Source of the DNA: Didymella arachidicola
Taxonomy: Eukaryota > Ascomycota > Dothideomycetes > Pleosporales > Didymellaceae
DNA: 64,000 nucleotides
Direction of reading: 5' to 3'
Assembly (NCBI GenBank): GCA_016630955.3
Contig: CM049999.1
Location: forward strand, 992,001 to 1,056,000
The position numbers were made by a program, and so were the translations under genes. Of this stretch, positions 1 to 11,218 are shown in pieces. The first letter of the stretch is position 1; every line of letters begins with the position of its first letter. The notes beneath the pieces were generated by a model that saw nothing but the letters and a program-made list of their open reading frames with translations, was not told where the DNA came from and searched no databases.

Positions 1-58
1 CCACATTTACCAGCCACCGCTCCCCACCAACATGACCTGTAAAGATACTTGAACAGCT

Positions 59-1440
59 ATGACGACCCCAGTAAAACAAAAAAGGAAGGCCGACGATATG
101 GGCGATCCTGTAAGTGTCCCAGCACCTGCGCATCCGCAACAGGCGCATCGCGCGATCAGTTGTCGCATTGTACTGATGTGCTACAGCCGTGTCAAACACC
201 GGCAAAGCGGCGAGTGGTAGCCAAACCAAAGAAACGCTTATCGATACCGGGCGCATTTCCAACACTAGAGTTCTCAAGCCAGGAAACATCAAGGTCTGCG
301 CACTCTGTTGTTTGTGCCAAGAAAGCCGATAAGCGGCGAAGCAAGAGCGCAGTTGCTGCTCAACCATTCCCGGCGCATTTGAAGCATACGAACACGATAA
401 ATAGAGTACAGAAATCTACAGGTCGCCAACCGTCAACACCCAGAAAGCAAAAGTCTAGCAAGAAACTCTCCGTCGTCACTCCGAAGGCAGAGCGGCATCC
501 AAAGCGCCAGGATGTCAGCTTGCGCTTCTCATTTAGTTCTCAGCAGAATCAAACTCAAGGTCCTCTAAAGCGGGGTAGGAGAAGAGGCTGGCCCTCGGAT
601 CGTACGGATGCACAGCCGTTCAAGCCAGTATTATCTCCGATTGAGTCGCCAACCAAGCGGCTGACTCCCAGACGACCTGGGAAAGAGGACAAGGTCTTAA
701 ATAGAAGCTTCTCTGAGCTGATTGTTACCGCCGAGCGAAACAATCTCACTGGCCCACTCAAGCATGACTACACAGACACACCCTCCGACTTATCTTCAGA
801 ACCGAATCATGAACCCAAAGCACCTGACCCATCCGTCTTCTCGCATCCTATAAATGCCAAGAAGCGCGAAGGGTACGGATTTAGCTACTCAGAGCCCTTG
901 TGGTACGACTCAGATGAATACCCGGACACGGAGTGTGAGTGGGACTCGAAGACCGAGGAGCAAACTACACCATTCGAGACGCTATTCGACCCAGACAGTT
1001 CCTTCGACGACATTGTTGTGATGCGAGATGTCGGCTCCTTTCACATAGCCAAGCCGCAGCGTACGCTCCAGTGCACGAAAGCCACAAGAGAAGATACGGT
1101 GCGCTTGAAACAGCGGGCGAAGATGCTGTTCAGATGGGATGAAAGCGGTGACGTGTACTCGTCCTTGGTAGGGAGACTAGAGCGGATGGTGTACAATGAC
1201 CTAGAGAAGAGGATCACCGGTCGTGAGAGCTCGATACCATCTGTCGTTCAATGCGCAAATCGCCTTAGAGATTTCCTACAACGGAACCAGGAGGAGCGGG
1301 TCGAGACAGGCGAGAGCCGCCGTGCTGTGGATCATGAGATCGAATGGGCTACATGGCTCGTCGAGGCTAGTCGGACGGGAGTGATGCATCTGAAGACGAG
1401 AGGATGCACCTGCCGGCCAGATTGGGAGGAGGAAGACTAA
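59..1440 (+). CDS. Unknown basic, probably nuclear protein (2 exons)
   Basis: I do not recognise this protein. The start is best placed at ATG 59, which opens a 17-residue exon (MTTPVKQKRKADDMGDP) ending at a GTAAGT donor at 110. An acceptor after CTACAG at 186 joins it in phase to the long frame that runs to TAA at 1440 (59-109, 187-1440; about 434 residues). The alternative, a non-ATG start of the unspliced frame at 49, is less likely. The first two thirds are rich in Lys, Arg, Ser and Pro with several K-K/R-R patches that resemble nuclear localisation signals. The last 150 residues are acidic and helical and look like the only folded part. No catalytic motif is visible. Confidence 0.6.
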
Positions 1441-1905
1441 TCGGTCTGGTACTGCACTTGCACTATCTACCTGTACCCCTATCATTACTGTAGACTAGAC
1501 GTTCAAGGCTGGTCCTTGTACTCGCTACACATGCGGCCAGAAAACGTCATGCGCTGATCACTCATGCAACCTGCCTTTTCATTGGTCGATACTGGTTGTT
1601 CCTTCACTAGTTTCACATCTCCAACGACTACATTGGCAGCACCTCATCTTCGATTGCTTTTGAAGATGTTGTTGCGTTCTTAACTTGAAGGTGAGCTGCG
1701 ACGCTCAATGCAGCGTGTGTCGACGTCATTGATGTAGACTAGGCCGCAAACAGCACACTATTTTGGGCATGAAACTACTCTCAGTCTCAGCCACTTAGCC
1801 TCGAAGTCACGGTGCTGTACCCATTGACGTTGTCTTAACTTATTCTCCAACACAAAGCATTGAACCTAATCAAACTCCATCAGCAATCCGTCAGCATCCG
1901 TCAAG

Positions 1906-3086
1906 ATGACCTCGTACATCTCCGGTACGTCCGCCTCACCACGCTCGAGACGAAGACAGCTATTGACCTGTTGACAGACTATGTGATGTCCGACGCAGTC
2001 ATCAATCCCCTCCTCGACAATGGCTATCTCCCTCACTTCGTCATTCGCCGGGGCATCCGGGTACAATTAGCAGACCGTCTGAGCTCCATTGCAACGACCT
2101 CTCTGGAAGCCGGCTACGAGTCCAAGATGAAATACGTAGAGCTCCTGCGCACTCGACCCATCGCCATTGAAACTGCAACAGCAAACGAGCAGCATTATGA
2201 AGTCGGCACATCGGTGTTGAAAGGCATGCTCGGGCCACGCATGAAGTACTCGGCGTGTTTGTACGAAAAAGGCGGAGAAACGCTTGCGCAGGCTGAGATC
2301 GCGATGTTGAGGAAGTATGTTGAGAGAGCGGAGCTCAAGGATGGACAGAGGATTTTGGATCTCGGGTATGTTTTACTCTACTCCTCATCACACTTAACAA
2401 CGGTGGCCACGTGATAGCTGGCTAATGAGATCAGATGCGGATGGGGCTCAGCATCTCTGTACTTCGCAGAGATATTTCCCAACAGCAACATCACTGCATT
2501 CTCCAACAGTCGCACGCAAAAGCAGCACATTGACAGCGTCGCTGCATCCAAAGGCTTCAAGAATTTGACCGTGATCACCGGAGATGTCGTAGACTACGAA
2601 TTCGAGCCCAACTCGTTCGATCGCGTTGTATCCATCGAGCTGTTCGAGCACATGAAGAACTACGCTCTGCTCACCGCAAAAGTTAGCCGCGCCCTAAAGC
2701 CAGGTGGCAAGCTCTTTGTGCATATCTTTGCGCACAAGACGACGCCGTATGACTTCGATGGGGGGTGGATGACGGAGCATTTCTTCACTGGTGGCACGAT
2801 GCCGAGCGCAGATCTGTTGCTTTTCTTCCAGGACGAGTTGAAGATCAAGAGGCAATGGTGGGTCAATGGAGTGCATTACGGGAAAACATGTGAGGATTGG
2901 TTAACGACGATGTTGAGTAATGAGAAGAGTATCAAGGAGGGGTTGAAGGAGACATATGGAGAGGAGGGCGTGATTATGTGGTGGAATAGGTGGCAGGTCT
3001 TTTATCTGGCGTGTGCAGAATTGTTCAAGTGGGATGGAGGGGATGTATGGGGCGTTAGCCATTATTTGTTTGAGAAGCCTGAGTAG
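1906..3086 (+). CDS. SAM-dependent methyltransferase, cyclopropane-fatty-acid synthase-like
   Basis: Three exons fit: 1906-1924, 1978-2365 and 2435-3086, giving 352 residues. The first intron (GTACGT...GACAG, 53 bp) and the second (GTATGT...TCAG, 69 bp) keep the frame, and the second falls exactly inside the SAM-binding glycine motif LDLGCGWGS (about residues 132-140). Downstream are the family features SFDRVVSIELFEHM and ALKPGGKLFVHIF (methyltransferase motifs II-III) and an aromatic C-terminal region with MWWNRWQVFYLACAELF. This arrangement is that of the CMAS/coclaurine-N-methyltransferase-like family, which methylates lipids or small amines using S-adenosylmethionine. The real substrate cannot be read from sequence. 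No transit peptide is evident. Confidence 0.85.
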
Positions 3087-3365
3087 GGATCTGCCATGAT
3101 AAAGCCAGACACTGCATGTCAAGCTAATAGAGTCCCTTCAAACGCAATTTCAAGATATGGTTGCTGATATTGCCCCTCCGTCGAGGGACATCAAACAAGA
3201 ATTACTGTCGAAGCTCGAGTCCTGATATTTTACTTTCGCATTCTCTTGCTGGGATATTGTGCGTCATCCTCCACATTGGTGGTCTTATGTACAATGCTGC
3301 CGGTCTTGGCCTCCAGAGCCATTCCACAATTCTGATTCTGTCCCCACCTCATTGCTTTGACTCGT

Positions 3366-3610
3366 TCAGTGGTCCCAGGGGTGCTTCCAGCCGAGCAGGG
3401 CCGGACCGTCCTTCTTCGCGCGGTACATCAACTGCCTGAATTAGCGCACACCCACGCAGTGCAAGCTTCACAACCTACGAAGAACCACATGGAAGCGCCG
3501 AGTCCGGTGGCCATGAATCTGTAGAGCGGGCGAACGGGGTGGATCTTGATAGGGTGGTTCGGCATTTCAGCGTACTTGGGCGGACCCATCCTGCGGAGTG
3601 TAGGCTGCAT
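3366..3610 (-). CDS. Complex I accessory subunit, NDUFB2-like (65 aa)
   Basis: A very small gene of two exons on the minus strand: 3610-3479, a 47-bp intron (GTAGGT...GGCAG), then 3431-3366. The 65-residue product has a short N-terminal segment, one hydrophobic stretch TGLGASMWFFLM (about 35-46) and the C-terminal tail LLGWKHPWDH that I associate with fungal NADH:ubiquinone oxidoreductase subunits of the NDUFB2/B8-kDa type. Such subunits are single-pass proteins of the inner mitochondrial membrane arm. The spliced tail restores a conserved ending that the unspliced frame lacks, which supports the intron. It lies head to head with the BUR1 kinase, with about 440 bp between starts. Confidence 0.8.
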
Positions 3611-4053
3611 GGTTGTAGTCGAGCCTAGAGGTTGTCAGTAGCGCCCTGGAGATTTTCGGCATGGCAGCAGCAGCGTACCTGCGGCGTGTGCTGTGCAATG
3701 GCTAGTCGTGTTCGCTGCGTGTCGAGGTGAGGTTGACGGCGATCGGAGCTAACGCTGAGGGCTTGGCAAGGGCTCCATCAGCGCTCTCATCGCATCCTTG
3801 GTCACATCTCAAATAAACCGCTGCTATTATGCCGTCACCGCAATAACACCGTCATCGCCCCGTTCGCACATTCCATGGCAGCGCTTTCCCACGTATCGCG
3901 CCTCACACCACTGTCACGACCTTCCATGTCCGCCGCATCGCGTATTTACGATCCTCCCTCAAGTGAGTCGCGCCGGGCGTCATAGCGAAACGAGTCTGTG
4001 GATAAAGCTCAAACCACAACAACACCACAACGTATACCACTTCTACCATCAAA
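3611..4053. promoter_or_regulatory. Divergent intergenic region, complex I subunit / BUR1 kinase
   Basis: This 443-bp gap separates two genes transcribed away from each other and must hold both promoters. No clear TATA box or repeated operator is seen. Several short open frames here are not convincing. Confidence 0.45.
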
Positions 4054-5772
4054 ATGGCGACGTCGGCGACCGGGACACCGCAAAATGGCCTCCAACGCAG
4101 GTTCAAGGGCTGTGCCAAGATCGGGGAGTACGAGATGCTACAGAAGCTGGGAGAGGGAACTTTTGGAGAAGTCCACAAAGCGCGTCAGATGCGCACAGGC
4201 AATGTCTTTGCGCTGAAGAAGATCCTGATGCACAACGAGAAAGACGGTTTCCCCATCACAGCGCTACGAGAAATCAAGCTGCTGAAGATGCTGTCACACG
4301 AGAACGTCTTGAAGCTGGAAGAGATGGCCGTAGAGCGACCGAGAGCTGAGGGGCGGAAGAGAGCGATCTTGTACATGGTCACACCATACATGGACCACGA
4401 CCTGTCAGGTCTTCTCGACAACCCAGACGTCAAGTTCCAGGAAGCGCAAATCAAGTGCTACATGCTGCAGCTGTTTAAGGGTCTGCGCTACCTCCACGAC
4501 AATCACATCCTTCATCGAGATATGAAGGCTGCGAACTTGCTCATCAACAATCGTGGGCGACTACAGATTGCAGATTTTGGTTTGGCAAGACACTACGACG
4601 AGCCGGTGCCGGTGCAAGGAAAGGGCAACGGCGAAGCACGAAGAGACTATACTGCACTAGTCGTCACACGATGGTACCGACCTCCGGAGCTTTTACTCCA
4701 GCTGCGGAGATACACTCCGGCAATCGACCTGTGGGGTGCAGGATGCGTGTTTGGCGAGATGTTCAAACGCAAGCCTATCCTTGCTGGCCAGAGCGATCTT
4801 CACCAAGCGCAGATCATCTTCGACCTTGTTGGCTCTCCGAACGACCAGACCATGCCCGGTTGGCAGGAATTGCCTGGTGCTGAACCCATCCGCCAGTTCG
4901 CACCGAGTACAGGCTCATTGGGGCAAAGATTCCGCGAGCTTTCGCCCACAGGCCTCTCGCTGCTGAGGGATCTTATGAGACTTGACTGGAGGAAACGTAT
5001 CAACGCGATCGACGCTATCAACCATCCATACTTCAAGGAGAACCCTAAGCCTATGCGGGAAGAAGACATTCCCACCTTTGCCGACTCGCACGAACTCGAT
5101 CGCCGCAACGCTCGAGGGCAGAAGCAGGCACTACCGCCAGCGCCTGCAGGTGGTACTGTGGGTGTTGGACCGAACGGAGAATGGACCGGCTCTGGTCCAC
5201 CACCGAACTCCTGGGGCAACGGCGACAGGCGGTATGGCGGACCTCAAGATCGGGGGCCACCGGGCGTGGATCGACCACGTTACAATGACCGCGACCGTGG
5301 ACCATCACGCTACGACCATGGAAGGCCTCCACCACCGCCACCAGAGGGCGGCCGAAGGCCGAACTGGGGTAACGGCGCCCACCTACCTCCTCCCCCGGGC
5401 GAAGGTCGCCATCCGCTTCCGGCACCACCTCGCTATGGCCCAGACGGCGGTGACAGAAGAAGGAATCAAGCGCCACCAGGAGATACATACATACCCAGTT
5501 ACCAAGGCGGCGGCGGCGGAGACCGCCCCCGAGGGTCCCGAGAACCAGATGACCGCCAACAACGCCGAGGATCCCGCGACTCAGGCAACTCTCGCGAGGG
5601 ACACACAGAAGAGCGACGTCCCTACCGTGACGACCGACGGCCTGGCGAGACTAGAAACTTCCCCCGTGACAGGAGAGACGGTCGAACACGATCACGTAGT
5701 CCGGATCGCCGGAACGACAGAGACGGACGCGACAACAGAGGCAGAAACGATGATATCTACAGAAGACGGTAG
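4054..5772 (+). CDS. BUR1: Cyclin-dependent kinase BUR1/CDK9 type
   Basis: Uninterrupted 572-residue Ser/Thr kinase. The glycine loop GEGTFGEV lies at about 33-40, the ATP-binding lysine is K55 (ALKK), and the cyclin-contact helix carries PITALRE at 67-73, the signature of CDK9/Bur1. The catalytic loop is HRDMKAANLL (D156), the magnesium loop DFGLA (D174), and the activation loop has T200 in RRDYTALVVTRWYRPPE. After the kinase domain (to about 335) the tail is disordered, rich in Pro, Gly, Arg and Asp, and ends in Arg/Ser/Asp repeats. Bur1 with its cyclin phosphorylates the RNA polymerase II C-terminal domain and Spt5 to promote elongation. Family and function are assigned with high confidence. 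Confidence 0.95.
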   Translation: MATSATGTPQNGLQRRFKGCAKIGEYEMLQKLGEGTFGEVHKARQMRTGNVFALKKILMHNEKDGFPITALREIKLLKMLSHENVLKLEEMAVERPRAEGRKRAILYMVTPYMDHDLSGLLDNPDVKFQEAQIKCYMLQLFKGLRYLHDNHILHRDMKAANLLINNRGRLQIADFGLARHYDEPVPVQGKGNGEARRDYTALVVTRWYRPPELLLQLRRYTPAIDLWGAGCVFGEMFKRKPILAGQSDLHQAQIIFDLVGSPNDQTMPGWQELPGAEPIRQFAPSTGSLGQRFRELSPTGLSLLRDLMRLDWRKRINAIDAINHPYFKENPKPMREEDIPTFADSHELDRRNARGQKQALPPAPAGGTVGVGPNGEWTGSGPPPNSWGNGDRRYGGPQDRGPPGVDRPRYNDRDRGPSRYDHGRPPPPPPEGGRRPNWGNGAHLPPPPGEGRHPLPAPPRYGPDGGDRRRNQAPPGDTYIPSYQGGGGGDRPRGSREPDDRQQRRGSRDSGNSREGHTEERRPYRDDRRPGETRNFPRDRRDGRTRSRSPDRRNDRDGRDNRGRNDDIYRRR

Positions 5773-6421
5773 ACCATTCATCCAAAGGAATTTCATCACT
5801 TCTATCCTGGGGGCTTTTGGTAGGTAGTACTAGCCTTGTTGGTAGCCGTCTTGAGGAGCAGCAAAGGGGTTCTTCTTATGAGTGTATGCAGTATGGCGGG
5901 CGTCTATTGTTTCAGTATGGAATGGACGCACGATACCTTAGATACGGCGTTTTCTGTGGGCTTCAAGCATTGCATGGCGTCAGGGAATATGCCGTGCTAG
6001 CTTTAGGTGTGAGGTAGCTTGACCGAATACACATTGTTACTTGCAGATGTGTTCTGATCTTGGAGATGGCCCGGTATGTGTTAAGTCTAGCGCAACTTAC
6101 ACTGGTGGATTCAGGATTGTATTGCACAGTGGCAGTCCCACTTTCGCTGGCAATTTGCCCCTGGGTGGTGTCTGCGAAATGAGGAGAGATGTAAGACGGA
6201 CTTTCGTCGCCGCAATGCATCACCACCCCGTCACGAGCTAGAATGATACCAGCACAAAGTCTGCTTGATGTCAGTCTAATTACACGAATAGTTTTGAACA
6301 TGACTCACTCAAATACTAGGTGCGTTGACGATGAAAGGCCTGGCATCCGCCTCTGTATTTCTCCCTTCGGTCATTTTCTTTTCGTGCCAACCCAAAATAA
6401 TACTTTTTTGATTTTGACGAA
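5773..6421. other. Intergenic, no gene recognised
   Basis: About 650 bp after the kinase. Open frames on both strands are short, unrelated to anything I recognise, and overlap each other. The first part probably holds the 3' untranslated region and terminator of the kinase gene. Confidence 0.5.
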
Positions 6422-8347
6422 ATGTTCATTATTAAAACTGTCACTGAAGCTGCGATGCGTACAGCGGGTTTATATGCTTTTGCTACCTTACTAGGTCTAG
6501 CAGTCGGTTCAACCATTTGTTATCCTAATCAGCCACTGGCTTCGGAGGGCGATGTTACATCTACTGTTATAAGCGATTTGAAATTCGAAATATAGCCTTT
6601 CTGCGCAGATATTGGAAGGAAGAAGGGAAGCTTCTCTATCGAGCGAGCTCATCAGGGCTTCGATCTTGAACTCGCTGTTGGCAATCCCGGCGTTCGAGCC
6701 TCGGAGAAAGAGTGCATGAAAGCATTTGATGGGGTTGTCGAGAAATGCGTCAAGAATATGGGCGTGGCGGGTGAATATCGCACACCAAATGCCCACGTTT
6801 TCACGATCCATCTACATGAGCCTGTCTCTGCAGAGGGGCTCACTGCTCGGACACCAGCACAGAAACCTAAGTCGAACCCGAAACCGGCGCCTGCGAAGCC
6901 AAAGTGAGTACTAAGACCAGGCACGATACCAAAATCATAACCAATCTAATTCACGAACTAGGCCGGTGGTGTCCAAAAAGCTAGTCGCTCCTGTCAATCC
7001 CACACCATCCAAGAAGCCGACCGCAAGTAGCGCAAGCGCAGCACCGGGCTCCAGTTCCTCAGTGAAGGCCAAGCAAGCTGAATCCTGCAAGGTAGATGGT
7101 TTAGACTCTACTATATCACACTGCTAAGTTTTGAAGGATATCGCCAGAAAGGGAGCGGTAGGAGACAAGACGGGAAAGCCAGCTGTGAAGCAGCCAGCGA
7201 AAGCGAATCATCCTCTCCTGAAGCGCACTCTCCAGCCGAAAGTTTCAGGAGGTGCAAAGCGCCCATTTGGAGCAGATGGTTTCCAAAGTAATGACTTCCG
7301 AGACTTCCAGGATCATCTGGCACACCATGTAAGTGACCAGATAATATCACCGGTCAGCTTCTGACACCAGACAGCCTCAAACACGCGCCTTTGGATACGT
7401 TGATTGGATAAACTGCAACAGTTACACGTGGGTGTCTCGCGCAAACAGTCCAGAATTTGCGCAATCAAGAGCTCCTACCGCCCTTGGACCTGGTGCTGGT
7501 TATGCAACCGAACACCTCCTTGAGTGGCAAATTATTGCCAGTTTCTTCAACTATCTCATCGATGTCCCGGTGATTAAAAACCAACAATTTACACATCCAG
7601 GTCCCAATCGAAACAATGCCCCATGTGAGTTTAAGGAGTACTTCAAACAAAGCTGGGTCTGGCCTGCGGGTCCCAACGCTCAACGATTTGCACTCCCAAA
7701 CAGGGCAGCAGCTACACCATTCGAGCACATCGCCAACGCCTAACCTTCAGACAACGAATCGTGTGAATGAATTGGTCCTTCTGCAGGCAGAGCCCAATGC
7801 TATCAAGGCAAGAGTAAGTGCGCAACCCCCTAAGCGATATGATAATTCTAAAGAGACTTCCACCCAGGTCTTCAGCTATCCTGTACAACAGGCCTATGAT
7901 CGATCTGATACACAGAATCTCCTTGTCACGGACCCACGTGTTGCACTCTGGCGACTGCGACAAGTTCTCGGAGTTCAACGATATCTCCAAGACACACGAA
8001 ATACCTTCGCAAATCAGGTCATCTAGATCCGTGCCGCAATTGCTGACATCGACAACGGACTTCCGGCGAACCCACGGCGTGTCGGTACCCGAACTTTGCA
8101 CCCTTGGAGACCATTACAACTGGGTAATCATTTTGACACATACATGGACAGTGTGTGGCGCGGTGCGCAACTGGAACCGTCGTCTTTCATTGAGGACATA
8201 TACGACAGGATCCGACGTCTATGCACCCAGCCAAAGCGGCAGCAATATCAGCAACAGGCTGATCAGGACATGGTAACTCTTTGCAACGATTGGACGACAA
8301 TGAGGGTACATCGCGAAGCCCTTGGATCAATCAACAGACCATGGTAG
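6422..8347 (+). pseudogene. Decayed secreted protein gene, chitinase-accessory-like
   Basis: ATG 6422 opens a frame too short for an ORF filter whose start looks like a signal peptide (hydrophobic AGLYAFATLLGLAVGSTIC). The same frame hits TAG at 6593 but then stays open to a GTGAGT donor at 6904, with a paired-cysteine segment (ECMKAFDGVVEKC) and a Lys/Pro linker. Further coding blocks follow at 6962-7091, 7131-7328, 7375-7743, about 7745-7813 and about 7869-8347; introns such as 7329-7374 (GTAAGT...ACAG) fit. A TAA at 7741 needs a frameshift to continue, and a second in-frame TAG is at 8024. From memory the order resembles C-terminal regions of fungal class V (GH18) chitinase/LysM-type proteins. 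No catalytic DxxDxDxE motif is present. Several exon joins, notably 7091 to 7131, are uncertain. Confidence 0.5.
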
Positions 8348-8810
8348 ACACCGCGGCAGATGGTTTGGCTAAAGGAGTCGTTTGCATAAATTTCAGGCCA
8401 CTACAAGGACAGGAGAAGCTTGGAGATTGATGTCGAATTACAAAAGAGTGGAAGCAGACTGTGCTATTGTTTTTGAGTCGCTAGTCTTCGTCCTACAAGT
8501 TTGACTCTCGGTGTCTGCATTTTAACAATCGCGTTCACTTGTTGATTGCTTATCTGGTTGTACAGCCTTATAGCTGCTTCAAAATTCAAATTGTAACCGT
8601 CGATTCGGGTGGTCGGGCAGTTCCTACATATGTGTGAGATATTTGTTTTCCTGAGCCGAAATCCTCGCATACCTAGGTATGTTGCATTATCAGACACCGA
8701 AGGAAGAAGGTGTACTAACTGGATTAAGAAAGACACAACGCATACCAACGGTGCAACCCCCTCGTCAATGATCCCCGAGCTCACTTCTTATACATACACA
8801 ATGTTTCACG
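8348..8810. other. Intergenic, nothing recognised
   Basis: About 460 bp between two broken genes. Short frames only. Confidence 0.4.
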
Positions 8811-10487
8811 ATGGATCGACTACCTCCAGAGGCCATTGATCGAATCAGTTCCCTGCTCGACACACACGAGCTCAAGCACACTTTGCTCCTGTCACCAGCC
8901 TTCCAAGTTGCAGCCGAGAATTACTCGGGCGCATTTGCCAAGTTCACCTTCACTAATGCTCACCACGACTTGGAACGATTTGTTTCGACGTATAGTGACC
9001 GGCGCCTACGATACCTACATCTTGTCGAAGTACAAATCAAATTCCCAACGCTCGAAGACGTCGGACTTGAGGATCCATCTTGTCGAGAGCCACAAGGTGA
9101 ACTGGATGCGAAGAACGAGCAGTTCACAGAGGAGCTTCTCTGTGTTTTTGAGCACATCAAGACAGTCGAGGACCGATCGAGAAGAGTTGGACACGGCCCA
9201 GGCAAAATTCATCTTACGATCGTTACACCGCAACGCATGGTCAGTAGCAACTTCTGTAGACATCGCTTATACTCAGCTTGGCGTGTCAAGCTCTTGGAAC
9301 CCGATAGCTTCCCTGATCTGCAGTTTATCCGTAGCCTAAGCATCTGCAATGTCGACCCTCCCTCTGAGACGGGAGGGTTTCATCACTTTCATGTCGCCCA
9401 GTCACGCATTGATCCCTGCGTCACTATTGATCTGGCGTGCAAATTGCCAAATCTTGAGTATCTTGGGTGCCGTATTGGTGTCGAGTAGTGGAGATTTACC
9501 AAAGCTGATCCTGTCCGTAAGCATTTCGAGCACGATTACGAGGGCTGTGCGAGGGACGCGAGAGCTGCCTTTGCGGAGGCACTAGCTGCTGCTCAGCTAC
9601 CGCCCACCTTGCGCGAGGTCCAGCTCGACTTCTTCTTTGATCTGGGAGAGCATCTGCATCTTGATCAGGATGAGGGGGGACCGGATTATGTTGGTGCAAG
9701 TCAACAAGATTTGTTCAGCAAGAACCTGTGCGTCCTGGCCCACGGCTTGAAGCGCCTCGACCTGAAAGTCAAGGCCGACACGGCGCTGTTCTGGTCTGTT
9801 CAAGGACAGACTGCATTCTCCAATCTGGAGTTCCTGAGTGTCATGTTCTTTCCAATAACACCATCCGGATCGTAGTACTTTCAAGGACCCTCTGGGAGAG
9901 GAGTCGAAACCACTAGCTACCAAACCACTAATGACATGTACCCACCACTGACTGATGATAACGCTCAAGATGCCCGATGGCATCACGAAGAGATTATGCC
10001 CGGGGCAATGCTCGCGCCTGAAGACTTCCGCCGATACCCAAGTGCGTACATGCTTCATCCTTTCCTGGAAACTTTCGCAAAAGCAGCACAAACAATGCGA
10101 TTACTGAAAGCCTTCTCACTGTGGTCACCACTGGCCCGAGGGCTCGCATGGGGCATTGCATATGCTAAGCCTGGTGAGCCTGCAACTATCTATTCGCCCG
10201 AATATGACTTATGCAACTCTCGCCAGCTGCGGTGGAAGTTTGGTGATTGGCGGCCGGACAACGAGCTTCATCAGCTGTTCCAGGGTATTGGACGCTCACA
10301 GCATGGCGAAGGGTTACTCGAGTATTGGAATGAAGGAGAAGCACCTGGGCAGAATCATTTGCCGGATCAGGAGACTTTCGTGGAGTCTCGGGCAGCCATG
10401 TCATCGATCAGGCTTGAGCGAGCCTTTTCAAAGATTGGAGCTAGGAAGCACATCGTTGTGGTTTTGACGTTGTGTAGAACTCGATAA
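8811..10487 (+). pseudogene. F-box-like protein gene with two in-frame TAG codons
   Basis: A single reading frame of 1,677 bp (about 558 codons) is open except for TAG at 9486-9488 and TAG at 9873-9875. It begins MDRLPPEAIDRISSLL, an F-box-like N-terminus (Leu-Pro start followed by helical IxxLL pattern), continues into leucine-spaced segments typical of the variable C-terminal part of fungal F-box proteins, and closes with TAA at 10487. Coding character clearly carries across both stops: EHDYEGCARDARAAFAEAL follows the first and YFQGPSGRG follows the second. F-box proteins recruit substrates to SCF ubiquitin ligases. Either the gene is a recent pseudogene, or it yields a truncated 225-residue product; small introns removing each TAG were considered but no donor/acceptor pair that keeps the frame was evident. 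Confidence 0.6.
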
Positions 10488-11218
10488 ACGGTGCACGATG
10501 AACGATAGACGACAAACGAAGTCGGACGAAAGGGCAAAATTATTGTAGCAAACACAAGATCTTGCAGAATTCGAAGGATTTGAGCTTGTTTCAGGCCTTT
10601 CCTGCGGCGGAAGAGGCCATGCAGCCTCCCAATGCCAAAACACCTGAATCCTTTGATGCTCGATGACACCGGTACGTATTTTGCGTACCGGCGGTGTGGA
10701 CGATCGATTAGACGGGCTGCAAGGTCCCGCCGCGATACTGACGGCATCTGCAATGAAAGTTCGGCACTTCGGCGATGGCCCATGATCACAAGCCAGAAGT
10801 TTGGCTGACAGCGTAAGCACAGTGGACAACACAGAGTGAGGTGTCGAGGTTTCAGACAGCAGCGATGTGCTTCAAGATAGGAAGATATGATTCAACAGTG
10901 TTACTAAGGGTTAAGCAAGGCTGGCCCTCCGCAAACCACAGTTCGTAAATTTCTTCTGCCGACATTTGATCGGGCGGAGTGACTGCGCACTTGGCCGCAA
11001 ATTCGCTGGCGTGGTGGTTCGTGGTTCGCCCCGAGGCCGGAAGAGAAACAAGAGTCAGGCCCCACCACGACTCACTCAGATCAACCAGAAAGTCCCTCAC
11101 ACTTCACCCACGTCACAGATACACTCAATTGCTGCACATAGCAGATAATCTTTACCACGCAAATAGGCAACATATCGACTTCTTTTGTGGATTTGCACAG
11201 AACACGCACGCGACCAAC
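10488..11218. other. Intergenic, upstream of aspartate kinase
   Basis: About 730 bp with overlapping short frames on the minus strand that I do not believe are genes. The last part is the HOM3 promoter and leader. I found no clear TGACTCA (Gcn4/CpcA) site. Confidence 0.4.

Noticed and set aside
4982..5827. 281-codon plus-strand frame within the BUR1 gene
   Set aside because: It is a shifted reading of the repeat-rich kinase tail without an independent domain.
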